36,051 nt of DNA from Anaerolineae bacterium (GTDB lineage Bacteria; Chloroflexota; Anaerolineae; Aggregatilineales; Phototrophicaceae). This document shows, in pieces, positions 7,470 to 16,358 of the stretch. Below the pieces are notes generated by a model. It did not search any database and had not been told where the DNA came from. It was given only the letters and a program-made list of their open reading frames with translations. Both the position numbers and the translations under genes were made by a program. Positions within the stretch are counted from its first letter, which is position 1. Each line of letters opens with the position of its first letter. Where the stretch lies: positions 1-36,051 of the forward strand of contig JALHNB010000065.1 in the NCBI GenBank assembly GCA_022843745.1, read 5' to 3'.

Positions 7470-9140
7470 TCATGCAAACGCCTTCGGCAGATTCACGCTA
7501 AACCGCATCCCACCTTCCGCCCGGTTTTCCGCCACGATGCTGCCGCCATGCAGTTCAATAATCTTTTTGGTGATCGATAAGCCCAATCCGCTGCCAGCCG
7601 TCAGCGGGCGATGCGCCTCGACACGATAAAAGCGCTCAAATATGGCATCCAATTCCTGAACCGGGATGCCAACCCCACTGTCCTCCACCCTGATTGTGAC
7701 ATTTTCCTGCGCACCGTCGCATGAGACAGTAATTGCTCCCGCATCCGGCGTATATTTGAGCGCATTGTCGATCATATTGCCGAGCGCGATCTCCATCGAC
7801 GCCTGATCCATTGACACGACAGCCACCTGCTTGCAGCTTTTAAAAATTAACTGCTGTGATTTCATTTGTGCCATACTGCTGTAGGAAGATGTCAATTTTT
7901 GGAGAACCAGATTCAGGTCAACAGGCTTACACTCCAAATCCTGATACCCCAGGTTATCCAGCCGCGACTGTACCAGCATTTCCTCAAACATATTTTTCAG
8001 CCGCGCCGTCTGCTCATCAATATGGCGAAGATGCAGATTGCGTTTGTCCTGTGTCTCGACTTTCCGCACCAGATAGCTGCTGCTGCCGATAATGGACAGC
8101 GGGGTCATCAGATCATGCGACATATCGCCAATAAATCGCTGCAAAATTGTGACCCGTTCACGCTCGATTTGCAGCTCAACCTGACGCTTTTCCGCTTCCT
8201 TCCGTGCCGTAATATCAAAGCCGATCACCGCAGCGCCGCCCATCACTGGCACGGCCTGATATTCCCACCATCGGTTCTGTGTGCGAATCTCGGCACTCAC
8301 AGCCATACCCTCGTCCACCACCCGTTTGCATTGGACGAAAAGATCGTGTTGATATACTTCCGGGATAACCTCCGAGATGGGTCGGTTAATGAGCTGTGTA
8401 TAATCGCGTTTGAACTGCTGCGCGACTTTTTTATTCACGTCCACCAGAATAAAATCCTGAATCTGACCGTCTGCGCCGCGCACCGCCTTCAACAGGAAAA
8501 ACATGCCGATACTGGCATCAATGGCCGCGCGGAAATTGCCTTCGCTCTCGGCAAGCTGCCAGTTGCGCAGCTGAAGTTCCGATTCCGCCTGCCATTGCAA
8601 ATGGGATCGGATGACGATCATCATGGAGGTAACGATCAATAGAACCAGGACACCGTAGATTTGCTCCCAGTCGCCGGGGACTAAACGTGAGATTACGAAA
8701 ACCGCCGAGATGGATACAACAACTGTCACGATCAGCCGCTGGGCCGAACGGAACATACTGGCGAAATAGATCGGCAGGAGTGCGATGACTGCCGAATATG
8801 CATCGGCATTGACATACAGCAGCAGGATGGCCAGGGCAATCATTTCGCCGACAAAGAAATTGACACCCAGCAGAACAAAGCGGCTGCGGCTCAATATGTA
8901 GGCAATCGTGGTGGCAACTCCGCTAACCAGTACCACCCTATAACTCCAGATCAACGGGCCATAAACGTTATACAGCACCATTGAAACCAGAATGTGTAAT
9001 GGAATCAGCGCCAGCGTGACCGCAGCCAGCAGCCTTGCTTTCCCACGAAGAACTTCGCTTTCGATATTGGGATAAGGTTTCGTCGCAAAACAACTTGCAC
9101 TTCGAAGTCTGCGTGTAATATCGCCCCAATGATGTATCAT
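7470..9140 (-). CDS. Membrane-bound sensor histidine kinase with PAS domain
   Basis: This protein of 556 residues has about six hydrophobic segments between residues 35 and 178, then a coiled-coil linker. A PAS-like domain follows at about 195-315, ending in the PAC-type IGFDITARKEAEKR. The HisKA H-box is FIGDMSHDLMTPLSII with phospho-acceptor His342. The ATPase boxes are all present: N-box GNMIDNALKYTPD (about 454-466), G1 EDSGVGIP, F-box FERFYR, G2 AGSGLGLSI. The kinase should therefore be active. No response regulator gene is in the window, so the partner is encoded elsewhere. The N-terminal membrane domain is not a class I can name. It is divergent from the MarR gene at 9310. Confidence 0.93.
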   Translation of the reverse strand: MIHHWGDITRRLRSASCFATKPYPNIESEVLRGKARLLAAVTLALIPLHILVSMVLYNVYGPLIWSYRVVLVSGVATTIAYILSRSRFVLLGVNFFVGEMIALAILLLYVNADAYSAVIALLPIYFASMFRSAQRLIVTVVVSISAVFVISRLVPGDWEQIYGVLVLLIVTSMMIVIRSHLQWQAESELQLRNWQLAESEGNFRAAIDASIGMFFLLKAVRGADGQIQDFILVDVNKKVAQQFKRDYTQLINRPISEVIPEVYQHDLFVQCKRVVDEGMAVSAEIRTQNRWWEYQAVPVMGGAAVIGFDITARKEAEKRQVELQIERERVTILQRFIGDMSHDLMTPLSIIGSSSYLVRKVETQDKRNLHLRHIDEQTARLKNMFEEMLVQSRLDNLGYQDLECKPVDLNLVLQKLTSSYSSMAQMKSQQLIFKSCKQVAVVSMDQASMEIALGNMIDNALKYTPDAGAITVSCDGAQENVTIRVEDSGVGIPVQELDAIFERFYRVEAHRPLTAGSGLGLSITKKIIELHGGSIVAENRAEGGMRFSVNLPKAFA

Positions 9141-9289
9141 AAGCAGTCCCCGGTGGTCAATTCAATGTAATTATTCCAGCATACATCCGATTGTCATAAT
9201 TGACCCTAAACCTTTACATTGTGTGATTTCCAGACCTGCCCAAAAGTCCAGTTTCGCTTTACACTAAATTCAATTACCATCAAACTATC

Positions 9290-9305
9290 ATTTAGTATGC
9301 TAAAT
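9290..9305. promoter_or_regulatory. Palindrome before the MarR gene, probable autoregulatory operator
   Basis: ATTTAG-TATG-CTAAAT is a perfect inverted repeat with 6-bp arms ending four bases before the ATG at 9310. A further CTAAAT half-site is at 9264-9269. Self-repression through palindromes over the promoter or start is common for MarR proteins. There is no ribosome binding site between the palindrome and the ATG. Confidence 0.55.
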
Positions 9306-9309
9306 AAAT

Positions 9310-9750
9310 ATGGCGCACAATCCTATTCATCTCACCAACGGCTTCCTGCTCACACAGATTTGCAAACTGCATCGCACCTGCTCCAACCAGCAGCTTGAGG
9401 CGATTGGCATGTACAAAGGTCAGGAGTTAATTATGTGCGAGCTGTGGCAGCAAAACGGCCTCACACAGTCCGATCTGGTTGATCGGCTGGCGGTTCAGCC
9501 CTCGACGCTCACTAACGCACTCAACAGCATGGAGAAATCTGGCCTTGTACAGCGTAAACCGGACGACAACGACCAGCGTGTTTCGCGGGTTTACCTGACC
9601 GAACACGCCAGTGAAATCTGGCCGCAGGTGCAGCAGGTCTGGGACGACATGGAGGCGCGGACATTCGCCAACATGACCATCGAGGAGCGCGTCCTGCTCC
9701 GCCGCCTGCTCATGCAGGTTTACGATAATCTCTCAAATATGCCCGATTAA
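9310..9750 (+). CDS. MarR family transcriptional regulator
   Basis: This protein of 146 residues has the usual MarR length and layout. The winged HTH is in the middle: TQSDLVDRLAVQPSTLTNALNSMEKSGLVQRKPDDNDQRVSRVYLTEHA at about 55-105, with the wing DDNDQRVSR. Terminal helices form the dimer interface. Ligand and targets are unknown. The start lies directly behind a perfect palindrome with no recognisable ribosome binding site, so the message may be leaderless or translated inefficiently. Upstream and divergent is the histidine kinase; downstream is a long repeat-filled gap. Autoregulation is the only regulation the sequence supports. Confidence 0.92.
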   Translation: MAHNPIHLTNGFLLTQICKLHRTCSNQQLEAIGMYKGQELIMCELWQQNGLTQSDLVDRLAVQPSTLTNALNSMEKSGLVQRKPDDNDQRVSRVYLTEHASEIWPQVQQVWDDMEARTFANMTIEERVLLRRLLMQVYDNLSNMPD

Positions 9751-9836
9751 TTTCGAGACTCTATAGAGCGTTGTCCGATACTACTAGCCAGCTTACGTTG
9801 AGGTCACAAAAGGTCATAACGTCCGCCATGAACCCA

Positions 9837-9941
9837 ACCTCACCCCCCAACCGCTGCGCGTCTCCAATGCGTTGGAGAGGGGGAGTCAGACCGATTTGAA
9901 GCCCCTCCCTATTGCTATGGGGAGGGGTTTGGGGTGGGGAT
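9837..9941. repeat. Composite GC-rich palindromic element, family B
   Basis: The outer arms are a C-rich stretch starting at 9837 (ACCTCACCCCCCAACC) and a G-rich stretch ending at 9941 (GGTTTGGGGTGGGGAT). Inside are two hairpins: TCTCCAA-TGCG-TTGGAGA (9862-9879) and CCCCTCCC/GGGAGGGG (9902-9909, 9920-9927). The 18-base core at 9862 is the exact reverse complement of the core at 17602-17619. The rest of the 9751-10096 gap holds a family A hairpin (9971-9986) and no gene. Confidence 0.65.
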
Positions 9942-9970
9942 CGGCTTTTAGTACCGGACAAGCCTTATAG

Positions 9971-9986
9971 GGGCGAGGCCTCGCCC
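9971..9986. repeat. Perfect 16-bp palindrome, family A hairpin
   Basis: GGGCGAGGCCTCGCCC is preceded by TAG, as in other family A copies. The same outer sequence, with a longer centre, recurs at 32660-32679. Confidence 0.6.
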
Positions 9987-10096
9987 AACTGAAACAATAT
10001 CCAAGTCAAGCACATTTATTTGGTAGGCTAATGAAATTCCGAACAACAAATCGCTAAAAAATCGACCTGTTTACTTACTTGAAAGGCACAAATCTC

Positions 10097-10507
10097 ATGA
10101 GCGTATTCACAGCCAATGAACTCGAATTTTTGCTCTCCCAGCGCCTCGGACGGCTGGCGACAGTCAACCCGGAAGGCAAGCCGCAGAACGCACCTGTCGC
10201 CTTCCGCTACAACGCCGAACTCGATGCCATCGAAATCGGCGGACGCTTTATGACCCAGAGCAAAAAGTATAAAAATGTGCTGACCAATCCGCATATCGCC
10301 TTCGTCATCGACGATGTGATCCCGCAGCCCTGGCAGGTGCGCGGTGTCGAGATTCGCGGCACGGCAGAGTCCGTACCCACAGGCGGCAAGCTCATTTTCG
10401 GCGAGGATTATGATGCCGATGAAACGATTATTCGCGTCACGCCCACGCAGATCATCGGCTGGGGACTCGACGGCTCGGCGTATCAGCAAAATAACCGCAA
10501 AGTATAG
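10097..10507 (+). CDS. PPOX-class F420-dependent oxidoreductase family protein
   Basis: This protein of 136 residues has a compact split barrel: LGRLATVNPEGKPQNAPVAFRYN, then IEIGGRFMTQSKKYKNVLTNPHIAFVIDD, then GVEIRGTAESVPTGG and IRVTPTQIIGWGLDG. This arrangement is that of the F420-associated PPOX group (MSMEG_5819-like). A redox role with F420 or FMN is inferred; the substrate is unknown. The ATG at 10097 is chosen over an in-frame TTG at 10079 because GAAAGG sits ten bases before it. It is only distantly related to the PPOX protein at 3595. It is followed by a family A hairpin at 10537-10560 that may terminate the transcript. Confidence 0.87.
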   Translation: MSVFTANELEFLLSQRLGRLATVNPEGKPQNAPVAFRYNAELDAIEIGGRFMTQSKKYKNVLTNPHIAFVIDDVIPQPWQVRGVEIRGTAESVPTGGKLIFGEDYDADETIIRVTPTQIIGWGLDGSAYQQNNRKV

Positions 10508-10536
10508 TCACGCATCTTTAATCACGAACTGCTTTC

Positions 10537-10560
10537 GTAGGGGCGCAAGGCTTGCGCCCT
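10537..10560. repeat. Family A hairpin repeat, possible terminator
   Basis: GTAG precedes GGGCGCAA-GGC-TTGCGCCC, with the outer boxes at 10541-10548 and 10552-10559, followed by TTCTT. It lies 30 bases downstream of the PPOX gene. Confidence 0.6.
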
Positions 10561-10669
10561 TCTTAGTTCTGAGACCCCAGTCCCTTTCTCCTCCCCCAAG
10601 TTCTACGCTTTTCATTACCTCTAAATCAGTGTTCAATAAATAATGAGCCTAATTGTTTGGAGGATCACC

Positions 10670-12397
10670 GTGAAAAAACACCTGCTTCTATTTTTACTGC
10701 TTGCCTTATTTTTGAACTTCACCATTGTCCATGCACAGGACGATGTATCCGGCATGGCGGCCTATTTCCCGTATGATACGATGCTGTTCGCCGCCACACG
10801 CACCGACGAAGGTTTTCTCGATCTGCTCAACAACCTTTCGAATGTGACCGAGTTGAGCGGTGTCCCCTTCCCTACCCTGCGCACACAGATTGACGACCTG
10901 CTGCGTGAAGTTGACGCAAAGACCGATCTTGACACGATTATGAGTTGGTTAGGGGATTATGCGGCTTTTGGGATTTTGCCTGGGGCAGATGCCGTCGATG
11001 ATTTTTATTTCGTTCTGGAGATTGAAGATCGCGCGGTTGCCGAATCCTATTTCGAGTCCGTATTGCCATCTGACTACACGAAAGAAACAGACGCAACTTA
11101 CACGACTTTCTCGTCCGGAAGCGGCGACGGTAATATCGCCATCGACGACACACTGGCGCTCATTTATCCCGATACGGTTGGCCTGCCGCTGCGTACTCGT
11201 GAAGCCCGCCTGAATTCGAACGCCACCTTTCAACAAATCATCGCTGAACTGCCTGCCGATTTATATAACGTGCTGCTCTACGCCGACCCGTCTATCATCA
11301 CCGAAGGCGCGGAAATCCCGCCCGGTATTTTGCCGGATGGAGCGCTGGCGGCTGGCCTCACCATCCTTGATGACAGCACCTATGTGATCGACCTCGCGCA
11401 GCTTGGCGACGACTCCCAATCCGCACCCACCGTTGATCGCGATTTTGCGCGATTCATCCCGCGTAACGCCTCGATGATCGTCCATGCCACCGATCTCACG
11501 GCACTCTACGATAATCTGATCAACGTCGCCCGCAACGTTGTGCGGCAGGACTCCGGCAACACCGCAGCCGATCCCGCCGACCAGATCGAGCAGACTCTCG
11601 CCGCTATCGGCATCAACCTTCGCGAAGATTTCTTAAGCTGGACAACCGGCGATTATGCCCTGTTCACCCGTTTCGATATTCTTGATCTTTTGCCGGATTT
11701 TGCCGCCAATCCAAACGTCGCGCCTGACCTGAATGGTCGTCTGGATTTCGGCCTGGTCATCGAAGCCACTGACCCCGACAAAGCCGAAAAAATCGCGCGT
11801 CAACTTGGGCTTTTGGCGCGGCAGTTCGGCACAAGCGCCGAGGGATTGACTGTTTCCAGCGACAAGATAAACGGTGTCGATGTGACGGTTCTCGGCATCA
11901 CGACACCCATCTCCCCTACCAACATTTTTAATCTGGAGATCGCTATCGGCGCGAGCGATGATGTGTTATTTATCGCCACCCGCCCCGCCGTCACTTCGAT
12001 TATCACAGGCGATGGCACACTGGCGACTAGCCCCGGCTATCTCGACGCGCAGCCTTATATGCTGCAAAATCCAACATCAATCTGGTACGCCGATAGCGAA
12101 GGGCTACTGATCGGCGTTGGCGGGGTCGGCATTACGACATTCGGTGTTATGGGTGCGTCGGTTAGCGGTGTATTTGACGAAATTTCCGACAGCATGAGTA
12201 CCAATGCTGAGGATTGGCCGACGCCGACACCACAGCCTACGCCAACTCCCACGCCGCTGGAAGGCCTGACACCAGAACAGATCGTTCAGCTTGTGCAGTC
12301 CTTCGCCGACGCGATCACCAGCAGCTCGATCAGCTCGACGATTACCGCCAACGGCACGACTCTCGTCCGCTTCGCCATCAGTCTCGATACGCCATAG
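10670..12397 (+). CDS. Secreted DUF3352-type surface protein
   Basis: This protein of 575 residues starts at GTG with TTGGAGGA seven bases upstream; an upstream in-frame ATG at 10643 has no such site. A signal peptide occupies residues 1-23 (KKHLLLFLLLALFLNFTIVHAQ). The rest matches the DUF3352 pattern of repeated halves opening with phrases such as AAYFPYDTMLFAATRTDEGF and FARFIPRNASMIVHATDL. A Thr/Pro linker (TPTPQPTPTPTP) near 520 precedes a 45-residue C-terminal segment rich in Ser and Thr. The function of DUF3352 is not known. The protein should sit on or outside the membrane. Nothing in the sequence indicates an enzyme. Confidence 0.88.
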   Translation: MKKHLLLFLLLALFLNFTIVHAQDDVSGMAAYFPYDTMLFAATRTDEGFLDLLNNLSNVTELSGVPFPTLRTQIDDLLREVDAKTDLDTIMSWLGDYAAFGILPGADAVDDFYFVLEIEDRAVAESYFESVLPSDYTKETDATYTTFSSGSGDGNIAIDDTLALIYPDTVGLPLRTREARLNSNATFQQIIAELPADLYNVLLYADPSIITEGAEIPPGILPDGALAAGLTILDDSTYVIDLAQLGDDSQSAPTVDRDFARFIPRNASMIVHATDLTALYDNLINVARNVVRQDSGNTAADPADQIEQTLAAIGINLREDFLSWTTGDYALFTRFDILDLLPDFAANPNVAPDLNGRLDFGLVIEATDPDKAEKIARQLGLLARQFGTSAEGLTVSSDKINGVDVTVLGITTPISPTNIFNLEIAIGASDDVLFIATRPAVTSIITGDGTLATSPGYLDAQPYMLQNPTSIWYADSEGLLIGVGGVGITTFGVMGASVSGVFDEISDSMSTNAEDWPTPTPQPTPTPTPLEGLTPEQIVQLVQSFADAITSSSISSTITANGTTLVRFAISLDTP

Positions 12398-12559
12398 ACG
12401 CAGTGTAGGGGCGCACCGTGACCGAAGGAAATCCCTGTGGGACTGGGTCGCCCCATCTTCCCGCTACCCCATCAAGATATTTATTACGTATCTTTACGCT
12501 CAAACAACGTATATAACCATAAACTATAGATATGTAGCTCGGTAGACGGAGGCTCGGTG

Positions 12560-12970
12560 ATGGGAGTTCATTTCGAATGGTTTAACGAACAGCAGGACAT
12601 CATGTTATGCCGCATCCAGGCACCCTGGACCTGGGCAGAATATGAAGTCGTCGGGCCACTGATGGCGGCGGAAATCCGGCAGAAGAATTACCCGGTTGCC
12701 AATGTCGTGGATGTTTCCAAAATGGGCGCGATGCCTGGTGGAAATCCGCTGGGACATCTCCAGCAAGCCGGGAGAACCATGCCGGAAAATATATACGCCT
12801 CGGCCATTGTCGGCGCACCCTATGGCGCGACCATCTTTATGGACATCCTCATGCGCCTGCAACCTCAGCACAAGCAAAAAATGTTCTTCGTGATGACCAT
12901 AGACGAAGCCCTTGCCCGTATTGAGCAGCGCAAAGCCGGACACAAACCCAAGGATGCGGGTTCGGCTTAA
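12560..12970 (+). CDS. Small soluble protein, possibly STAS/SpoIIAA-like
   Basis: This protein of 136 residues uses the ATG at 12560 rather than GTG at 12557, since GGAGG is seven bases before it. The order of strands and helices (FEWFNEQQDIMLCRIQAP, then WTWAEYEVVGPLMAAEI, then VANVVDVSKM, ending with FFVMTIDEALARIEQRKAG) resembles the alternating fold of SpoIIAA/STAS-like proteins that are frequent in this kind of genome. No phosphorylatable Ser is obvious at the usual place, so this is a weak fold-level guess. The C-terminus is charged and probably disordered. It has no clear operon partner: the next gene is convergent and 42 bases away. Confidence 0.75.
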   Translation: MGVHFEWFNEQQDIMLCRIQAPWTWAEYEVVGPLMAAEIRQKNYPVANVVDVSKMGAMPGGNPLGHLQQAGRTMPENIYASAIVGAPYGATIFMDILMRLQPQHKQKMFFVMTIDEALARIEQRKAGHKPKDAGSA

Positions 12971-13012
12971 GGGAACACGTGAGCAGCCTGCCTTCTGAAT
13001 GACCGCGCCTGT

Positions 13013-14038
13013 TTACGAACTGCCCTGCCCCGCCTTCTCAATAACCGCGCTGTGGAAAAACACTTCGTCCGCCGGGATAACGACCACCACGCCCTGCGCA
13101 TCCAGTTCTTTAACCAACGCTTTGAGGGTAGGAATTTCCGTGACATTCACAGGCAGCAGCAGCGTCGCCTGCGTTCCGGTGGTATTGTTGGGGTCAAGCC
13201 GTGTCGCCGCGCGTTTAAACTGTGCCTGAATCCCCGCCGCAATCGGGTCAAGCTGCTCGGCAGTGACGACAGCCAGCAGCGGGTGCGTTTTAGTGGGCGG
13301 CGCCTGAACCTGCATCTGCGGATCGACGGCAGCCGGTTTTTTAGCTGCCTCGTTTGTGCCATAGCGCGGGAAAATTTCGCCCGTCGCCTGACGCAAACGC
13401 CGCGTCAGCAGCGCGACACCGACCAGAAGTGCGTAAAACACGACGACGATGGTTATCACCAACCATCCCGGTATCGTCCCCATGTGCGCCCGCACGATAA
13501 TTTGCTCCCACGATTCAATCGACGCGGGGTAGAGAAGCAGCTTGGCAAGCCACGCGGTCAGCAGAATCAGATATATCCAGACGTAATTCCGCCGCAAACG
13601 CCGCCCCACTGCTTCCCATATTGAAATCGTAAACTGCGGATTCAGCAGATTCTCAGCCAGCTTAGTGGCCCATTCCGCATCCGGCGTGTAGGGTGGAACC
13701 AGCAGCGCCGCGTAAAAATCCGTTTCCATCAGGCGGACACGGTAGCTCCACAGTTCATAGTAGCGATAACGCCGCGCCTCGATGAATAAAAACACGGTGG
13801 TCAGCAGCGTATTCAGAATAATCACGCTGTGGTGTGTCTCCGGCTGGCTGAAGGCAAAACTGACCGCCGCCGCAATCGAGATAATCGCCCAATTGGTCGT
13901 CACGTCCAGACGACTGCGCCAGCTATTCGCGCGTGTCACTTCAGCGCGATACAGATGCACCATCGCCGTCGTGACATCGGAAGTCCGTAGCTGCGTGCCT
14001 TGATATGTCCAGATCGCGTCGCCATCTTCGTGCTGCAT
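13013..14038 (-). CDS. DUF2270 integral membrane protein
   Basis: This protein of 341 residues has four clear hydrophobic segments: at about residues 48-66 (WAIISIAAAVSFAFS), 70-87 (IILNTLLTTVFLFIEA), 150-168 (WIYLILLTAWLAKLLLY) and 190-210. Between them is the charged segment RRYRYYELWSYRVRLMETDFYA characteristic of DUF2270 (predicted membrane protein family). The C-terminal third is cytoplasmic, with a Pro/Gln linker and an alpha/beta segment rich in Val that is not part of the usual family core. Function is unknown. It lies 54 bases downstream of the WD40-SH3b gene on the same strand, so the two may be co-transcribed. Confidence 0.85.
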   Translation of the reverse strand: MQHEDGDAIWTYQGTQLRTSDVTTAMVHLYRAEVTRANSWRSRLDVTTNWAIISIAAAVSFAFSQPETHHSVIILNTLLTTVFLFIEARRYRYYELWSYRVRLMETDFYAALLVPPYTPDAEWATKLAENLLNPQFTISIWEAVGRRLRRNYVWIYLILLTAWLAKLLLYPASIESWEQIIVRAHMGTIPGWLVITIVVVFYALLVGVALLTRRLRQATGEIFPRYGTNEAAKKPAAVDPQMQVQAPPTKTHPLLAVVTAEQLDPIAAGIQAQFKRAATRLDPNNTTGTQATLLLPVNVTEIPTLKALVKELDAQGVVVVIPADEVFFHSAVIEKAGQGSS

Positions 14039-14092
14039 GGTTGTTCCTCATAAATGCCGTTAGCCTGTTTTCATGCGGGCTGCCGTAAACCA

Positions 14093-15442
14093 TTAGTTTG
14101 GAATCAGCGTTTGTTCGCCATCTACCGCTTCTACAACCCATCCCTCAAGGCCATCTTCGGTGCGGACTTTCCACCAGATCAGCCCATCCCCTTCCGCTGG
14201 CCCTTCGAGGACTGAAACCAGCACTGCGTTTTCGAGTTGTGCGATCCGTTCGCCTTGGCGCGATGGCGTGCTGCGCATATTGAGGACATCGCCATTGGTG
14301 GTATGGACAACCGCTGTGCCACCAGCTTCCAGCACCGGAACAGGTGTTGGAGTCGCAGTTGGCCTGGGAGTCGCGGTTGGTCGGGCGAGCAGCGGGATTT
14401 CGCTGCCAAGCCCCCACAGGCGAATCCCATCATTCCAGCCGAGGGTTGACAGCACCGTACCCGACGGGTTAAACGCTAACCGCCACACAATATCGGGATG
14501 GTTGGTCATCATCGAAAGAAGTTCGCCTGATTCAGCATCCCACACCTGCACCACGCCCTGGCTGGTTGAAATCGCGAAAAGGGCGCTGTTGGGGCTGAAT
14601 TTCAGGTCGTTGATTTTCTGATCCGGGTAATCATTCATGATCGTCCGCACATCTTCAAAGGTCGCCGCGTCGAGTATCACAATATCCGTAAGATTGACGG
14701 AAATCGCCAGATAGCGACCATCGGGGCTGAAGTCAGCGGCGTAAACGTCAGCCAGTTCGCGGCTGGTGACAACTTCCTCGGTTCTTGTGTCCCACACCCG
14801 CAGGACATCGTCGCTGCCGCTGATGGTTGCCAGCAGGCTGCCATCTGGGTTGAAACTCATGTCGATTGCCGGAACACCGTGAACGAATGTTGCCAGCTTT
14901 TGAACCTGATACGCATTGGATGCGGTAAAAACCTGACGCTGACCATTTGCCCACACGCCCCACAGGACGACTTCTCCGTCATCGCTGGAACTGTTTCGAA
15001 CCGCCAGCAAGGTTCCATCCGTGCTGAATTCTACTTCTTCCGCCGCGTAACTGCCCGTATAGACTGCCGCTGCCTGCTCACCCGTCTCCGCATTCCAAAT
15101 GAAAATCGTGCCATCATGACTGTTACAGGCCGCCAAAAGCTTGCCATCCGGCGAATAGGTCACACATTTTACGGATGTCTCGCCGTAATGCTGCCCAGGC
15201 CGCATCCCGTCGGCTGTGAAATCAGTGATCTCAACGCCCATATTGGTCGTCATCGCCAGGTGTGCGCCATCCGGCGACCATGCCAGACTCAGCACTTGCC
15301 AGCGGTTTGGCTGCGGAATCCGCCCAATCTGGTCAATCAAGGCTGCGTTTTCTGGGGTCAGCTCCTCCAGCGGCGACTGAGCCAGCGTCAGCAGCGGGAA
15401 CGCGAGTAGCAGGGCCAGCACGAGGGCTGTTCGGGTTTTCAA
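14093..15442 (-). CDS. Secreted WD40-repeat protein with C-terminal SH3b domain
   Basis: This protein of 449 residues from the TTG at 15442 has GGAG ten bases upstream; an in-frame ATG at 15469 has no site and would lengthen the signal peptide by nine residues. Signal peptide: KTRTALVLALLLAFPLLTLAQ. About six or seven WD40-type blades follow, with repeated units such as VLSLAWSPDGAHLAM, CVTYSPDGKLLAA, MSFNPDGSLLATISGSDDVLRVWD and VWRLAFNPSGTVLSTLG. A linker TPRPTATPTPVP near residue 368 leads to an SH3b domain (LNMRSTPSRQGERIAQLENA, then WWKVRTEDGLEGWVVEAV). It is probably an extracytoplasmic binding scaffold. It is related in style, not in sequence, to the SH3b protein at 285. Confidence 0.9.
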   Translation of the reverse strand: MKTRTALVLALLLAFPLLTLAQSPLEELTPENAALIDQIGRIPQPNRWQVLSLAWSPDGAHLAMTTNMGVEITDFTADGMRPGQHYGETSVKCVTYSPDGKLLAACNSHDGTIFIWNAETGEQAAAVYTGSYAAEEVEFSTDGTLLAVRNSSSDDGEVVLWGVWANGQRQVFTASNAYQVQKLATFVHGVPAIDMSFNPDGSLLATISGSDDVLRVWDTRTEEVVTSRELADVYAADFSPDGRYLAISVNLTDIVILDAATFEDVRTIMNDYPDQKINDLKFSPNSALFAISTSQGVVQVWDAESGELLSMMTNHPDIVWRLAFNPSGTVLSTLGWNDGIRLWGLGSEIPLLARPTATPRPTATPTPVPVLEAGGTAVVHTTNGDVLNMRSTPSRQGERIAQLENAVLVSVLEGPAEGDGLIWWKVRTEDGLEGWVVEAVDGEQTLIPN

Positions 15443-15539
15443 AATTAAAAATCTCCATGTGATGTTCATTCACGACATGGAGTCATTTTACCCTGCGCCC
15501 AAACACCCCGCATGTGCCGTGTGACCCACCTATGCCAAC

Positions 15540-15836
15540 TCACGCCACTTCCGCAGGCCGCTTGAACACGCAAAAATACGTGCTTGTCCAGCCTGCCCGA
15601 CCACCCGCACTGTCTACCGCCAGCACGTCGGCATTATTCCCCACAAACACGGGCTGCATCGTAATCAACTCCCAACCGTCTTTACCGAGCGCGTCCAGTC
15701 GCGGGATCATCGACTCCGGCGTATTGCGCGGGATGCCAGATTTCCAATCCCAATGTTCTTCTAAAAACTCTGTAACCAGCGCCGCCTCCGCCTTCACAAA
15801 AATCGACAAATATTCCCATTCCTGCCGTTCAGCCAT
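15540..15836 (-). CDS. DUF4177-like small protein, tandem copy A
   Basis: This protein of 98 residues is compact and soluble. The segment MIPRLDALGKDGWELITMQPV resembles the core of DUF4177 (a short family whose members contain 'LG..GWELV'). It begins AERQEWEYLSIFVKAEAAL. It is about 80 percent identical by eye to the next gene upstream (15916-16203). Similarity extends into the leader: both have a GGAG-type ribosome binding site about nine bases before the ATG. Function is unknown. Differences are mostly conservative substitutions, so both copies appear to be kept by selection. Confidence 0.8.
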   Translation of the reverse strand: MAERQEWEYLSIFVKAEAALVTEFLEEHWDWKSGIPRNTPESMIPRLDALGKDGWELITMQPVFVGNNADVLAVDSAGGRAGWTSTYFCVFKRPAEVA

Positions 15837-15915
15837 GTTTATTTGCTCCTGTAGAAAAATTGAATATTCACTTGTGATTCAATGTTGCCCAAGGCACGAT
15901 CCGCATCAACCCGTC

Positions 15916-16203
15916 TCAGGCGAGGCGTTTACACACACAGAAATAGGTGCTTGTCCAGCCTGCCCAACCACTCGCACTGTCCACCGCCAATACATCGGCG
16001 TTCGTACCCACATATACCGGCTGCATGGTGATGATCTCCCAGCCGTCCCTGCCCAGCGCGTCCAGTCGCGGGATCATGGATTCCGGCGTGTTGCGCGGGA
16101 TGCCAGACTTCCAGTCCCAATGTTCTTCCAGAAAATCCTTCACCAGCGCCGCCTCCGCCTTCACAAAAATCGTCAGATATTCCCATTCCTGCCGTTGAGC
16201 CAT
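15916..16203 (-). CDS. DUF4177-like small protein, tandem copy B
   Basis: This protein of 95 residues is a paralogue of the protein encoded at 15540. The central 40 residues differ by only a few conservative changes (RDGWEIITMQPVYVGTNAD here, KDGWELITMQPVFVGNNAD in the other copy). The start at 16203 is preferred to an ATG six bases earlier because GGAGG lies eight bases before it. The C-terminus ends in CVCKRLA where copy A has CVFKRPAEVA. The two genes are 79 bases apart on the same strand, so they may be an operon born by tandem duplication. Function is unknown. Confidence 0.8.
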   Translation of the reverse strand: MAQRQEWEYLTIFVKAEAALVKDFLEEHWDWKSGIPRNTPESMIPRLDALGRDGWEIITMQPVYVGTNADVLAVDSASGWAGWTSTYFCVCKRLA

Positions 16204-16358
16204 GTCCATTGCCTCCTGTGTTTGAAAATCCTATACGCATCTCCGTCACACCCGGTTGTAGCAGCATTTTTTTGCGCGACAATGACCTAAAAAGCGGTAC
16301 TTTAGTCCGGCGATGCCCAATGTACGCTTGCAAACCTGCCTGCTCCTTGCTAAAATTT

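Noticed and set aside
7866-8642. Plus-strand frame of 258 residues opposite the histidine kinase
   Set aside because: It is a shadow of the kinase coding region with no ribosome binding site and no domain. The kinase has all catalytic boxes on the minus strand.
15514-16290. Plus-strand frame of 258 residues across both DUF4177-like genes, with an apparent internal repeat
   Set aside because: The repeat is only the antisense image of the tandem duplicated genes. Their minus-strand frames have good ribosome binding sites and conservative substitutions.
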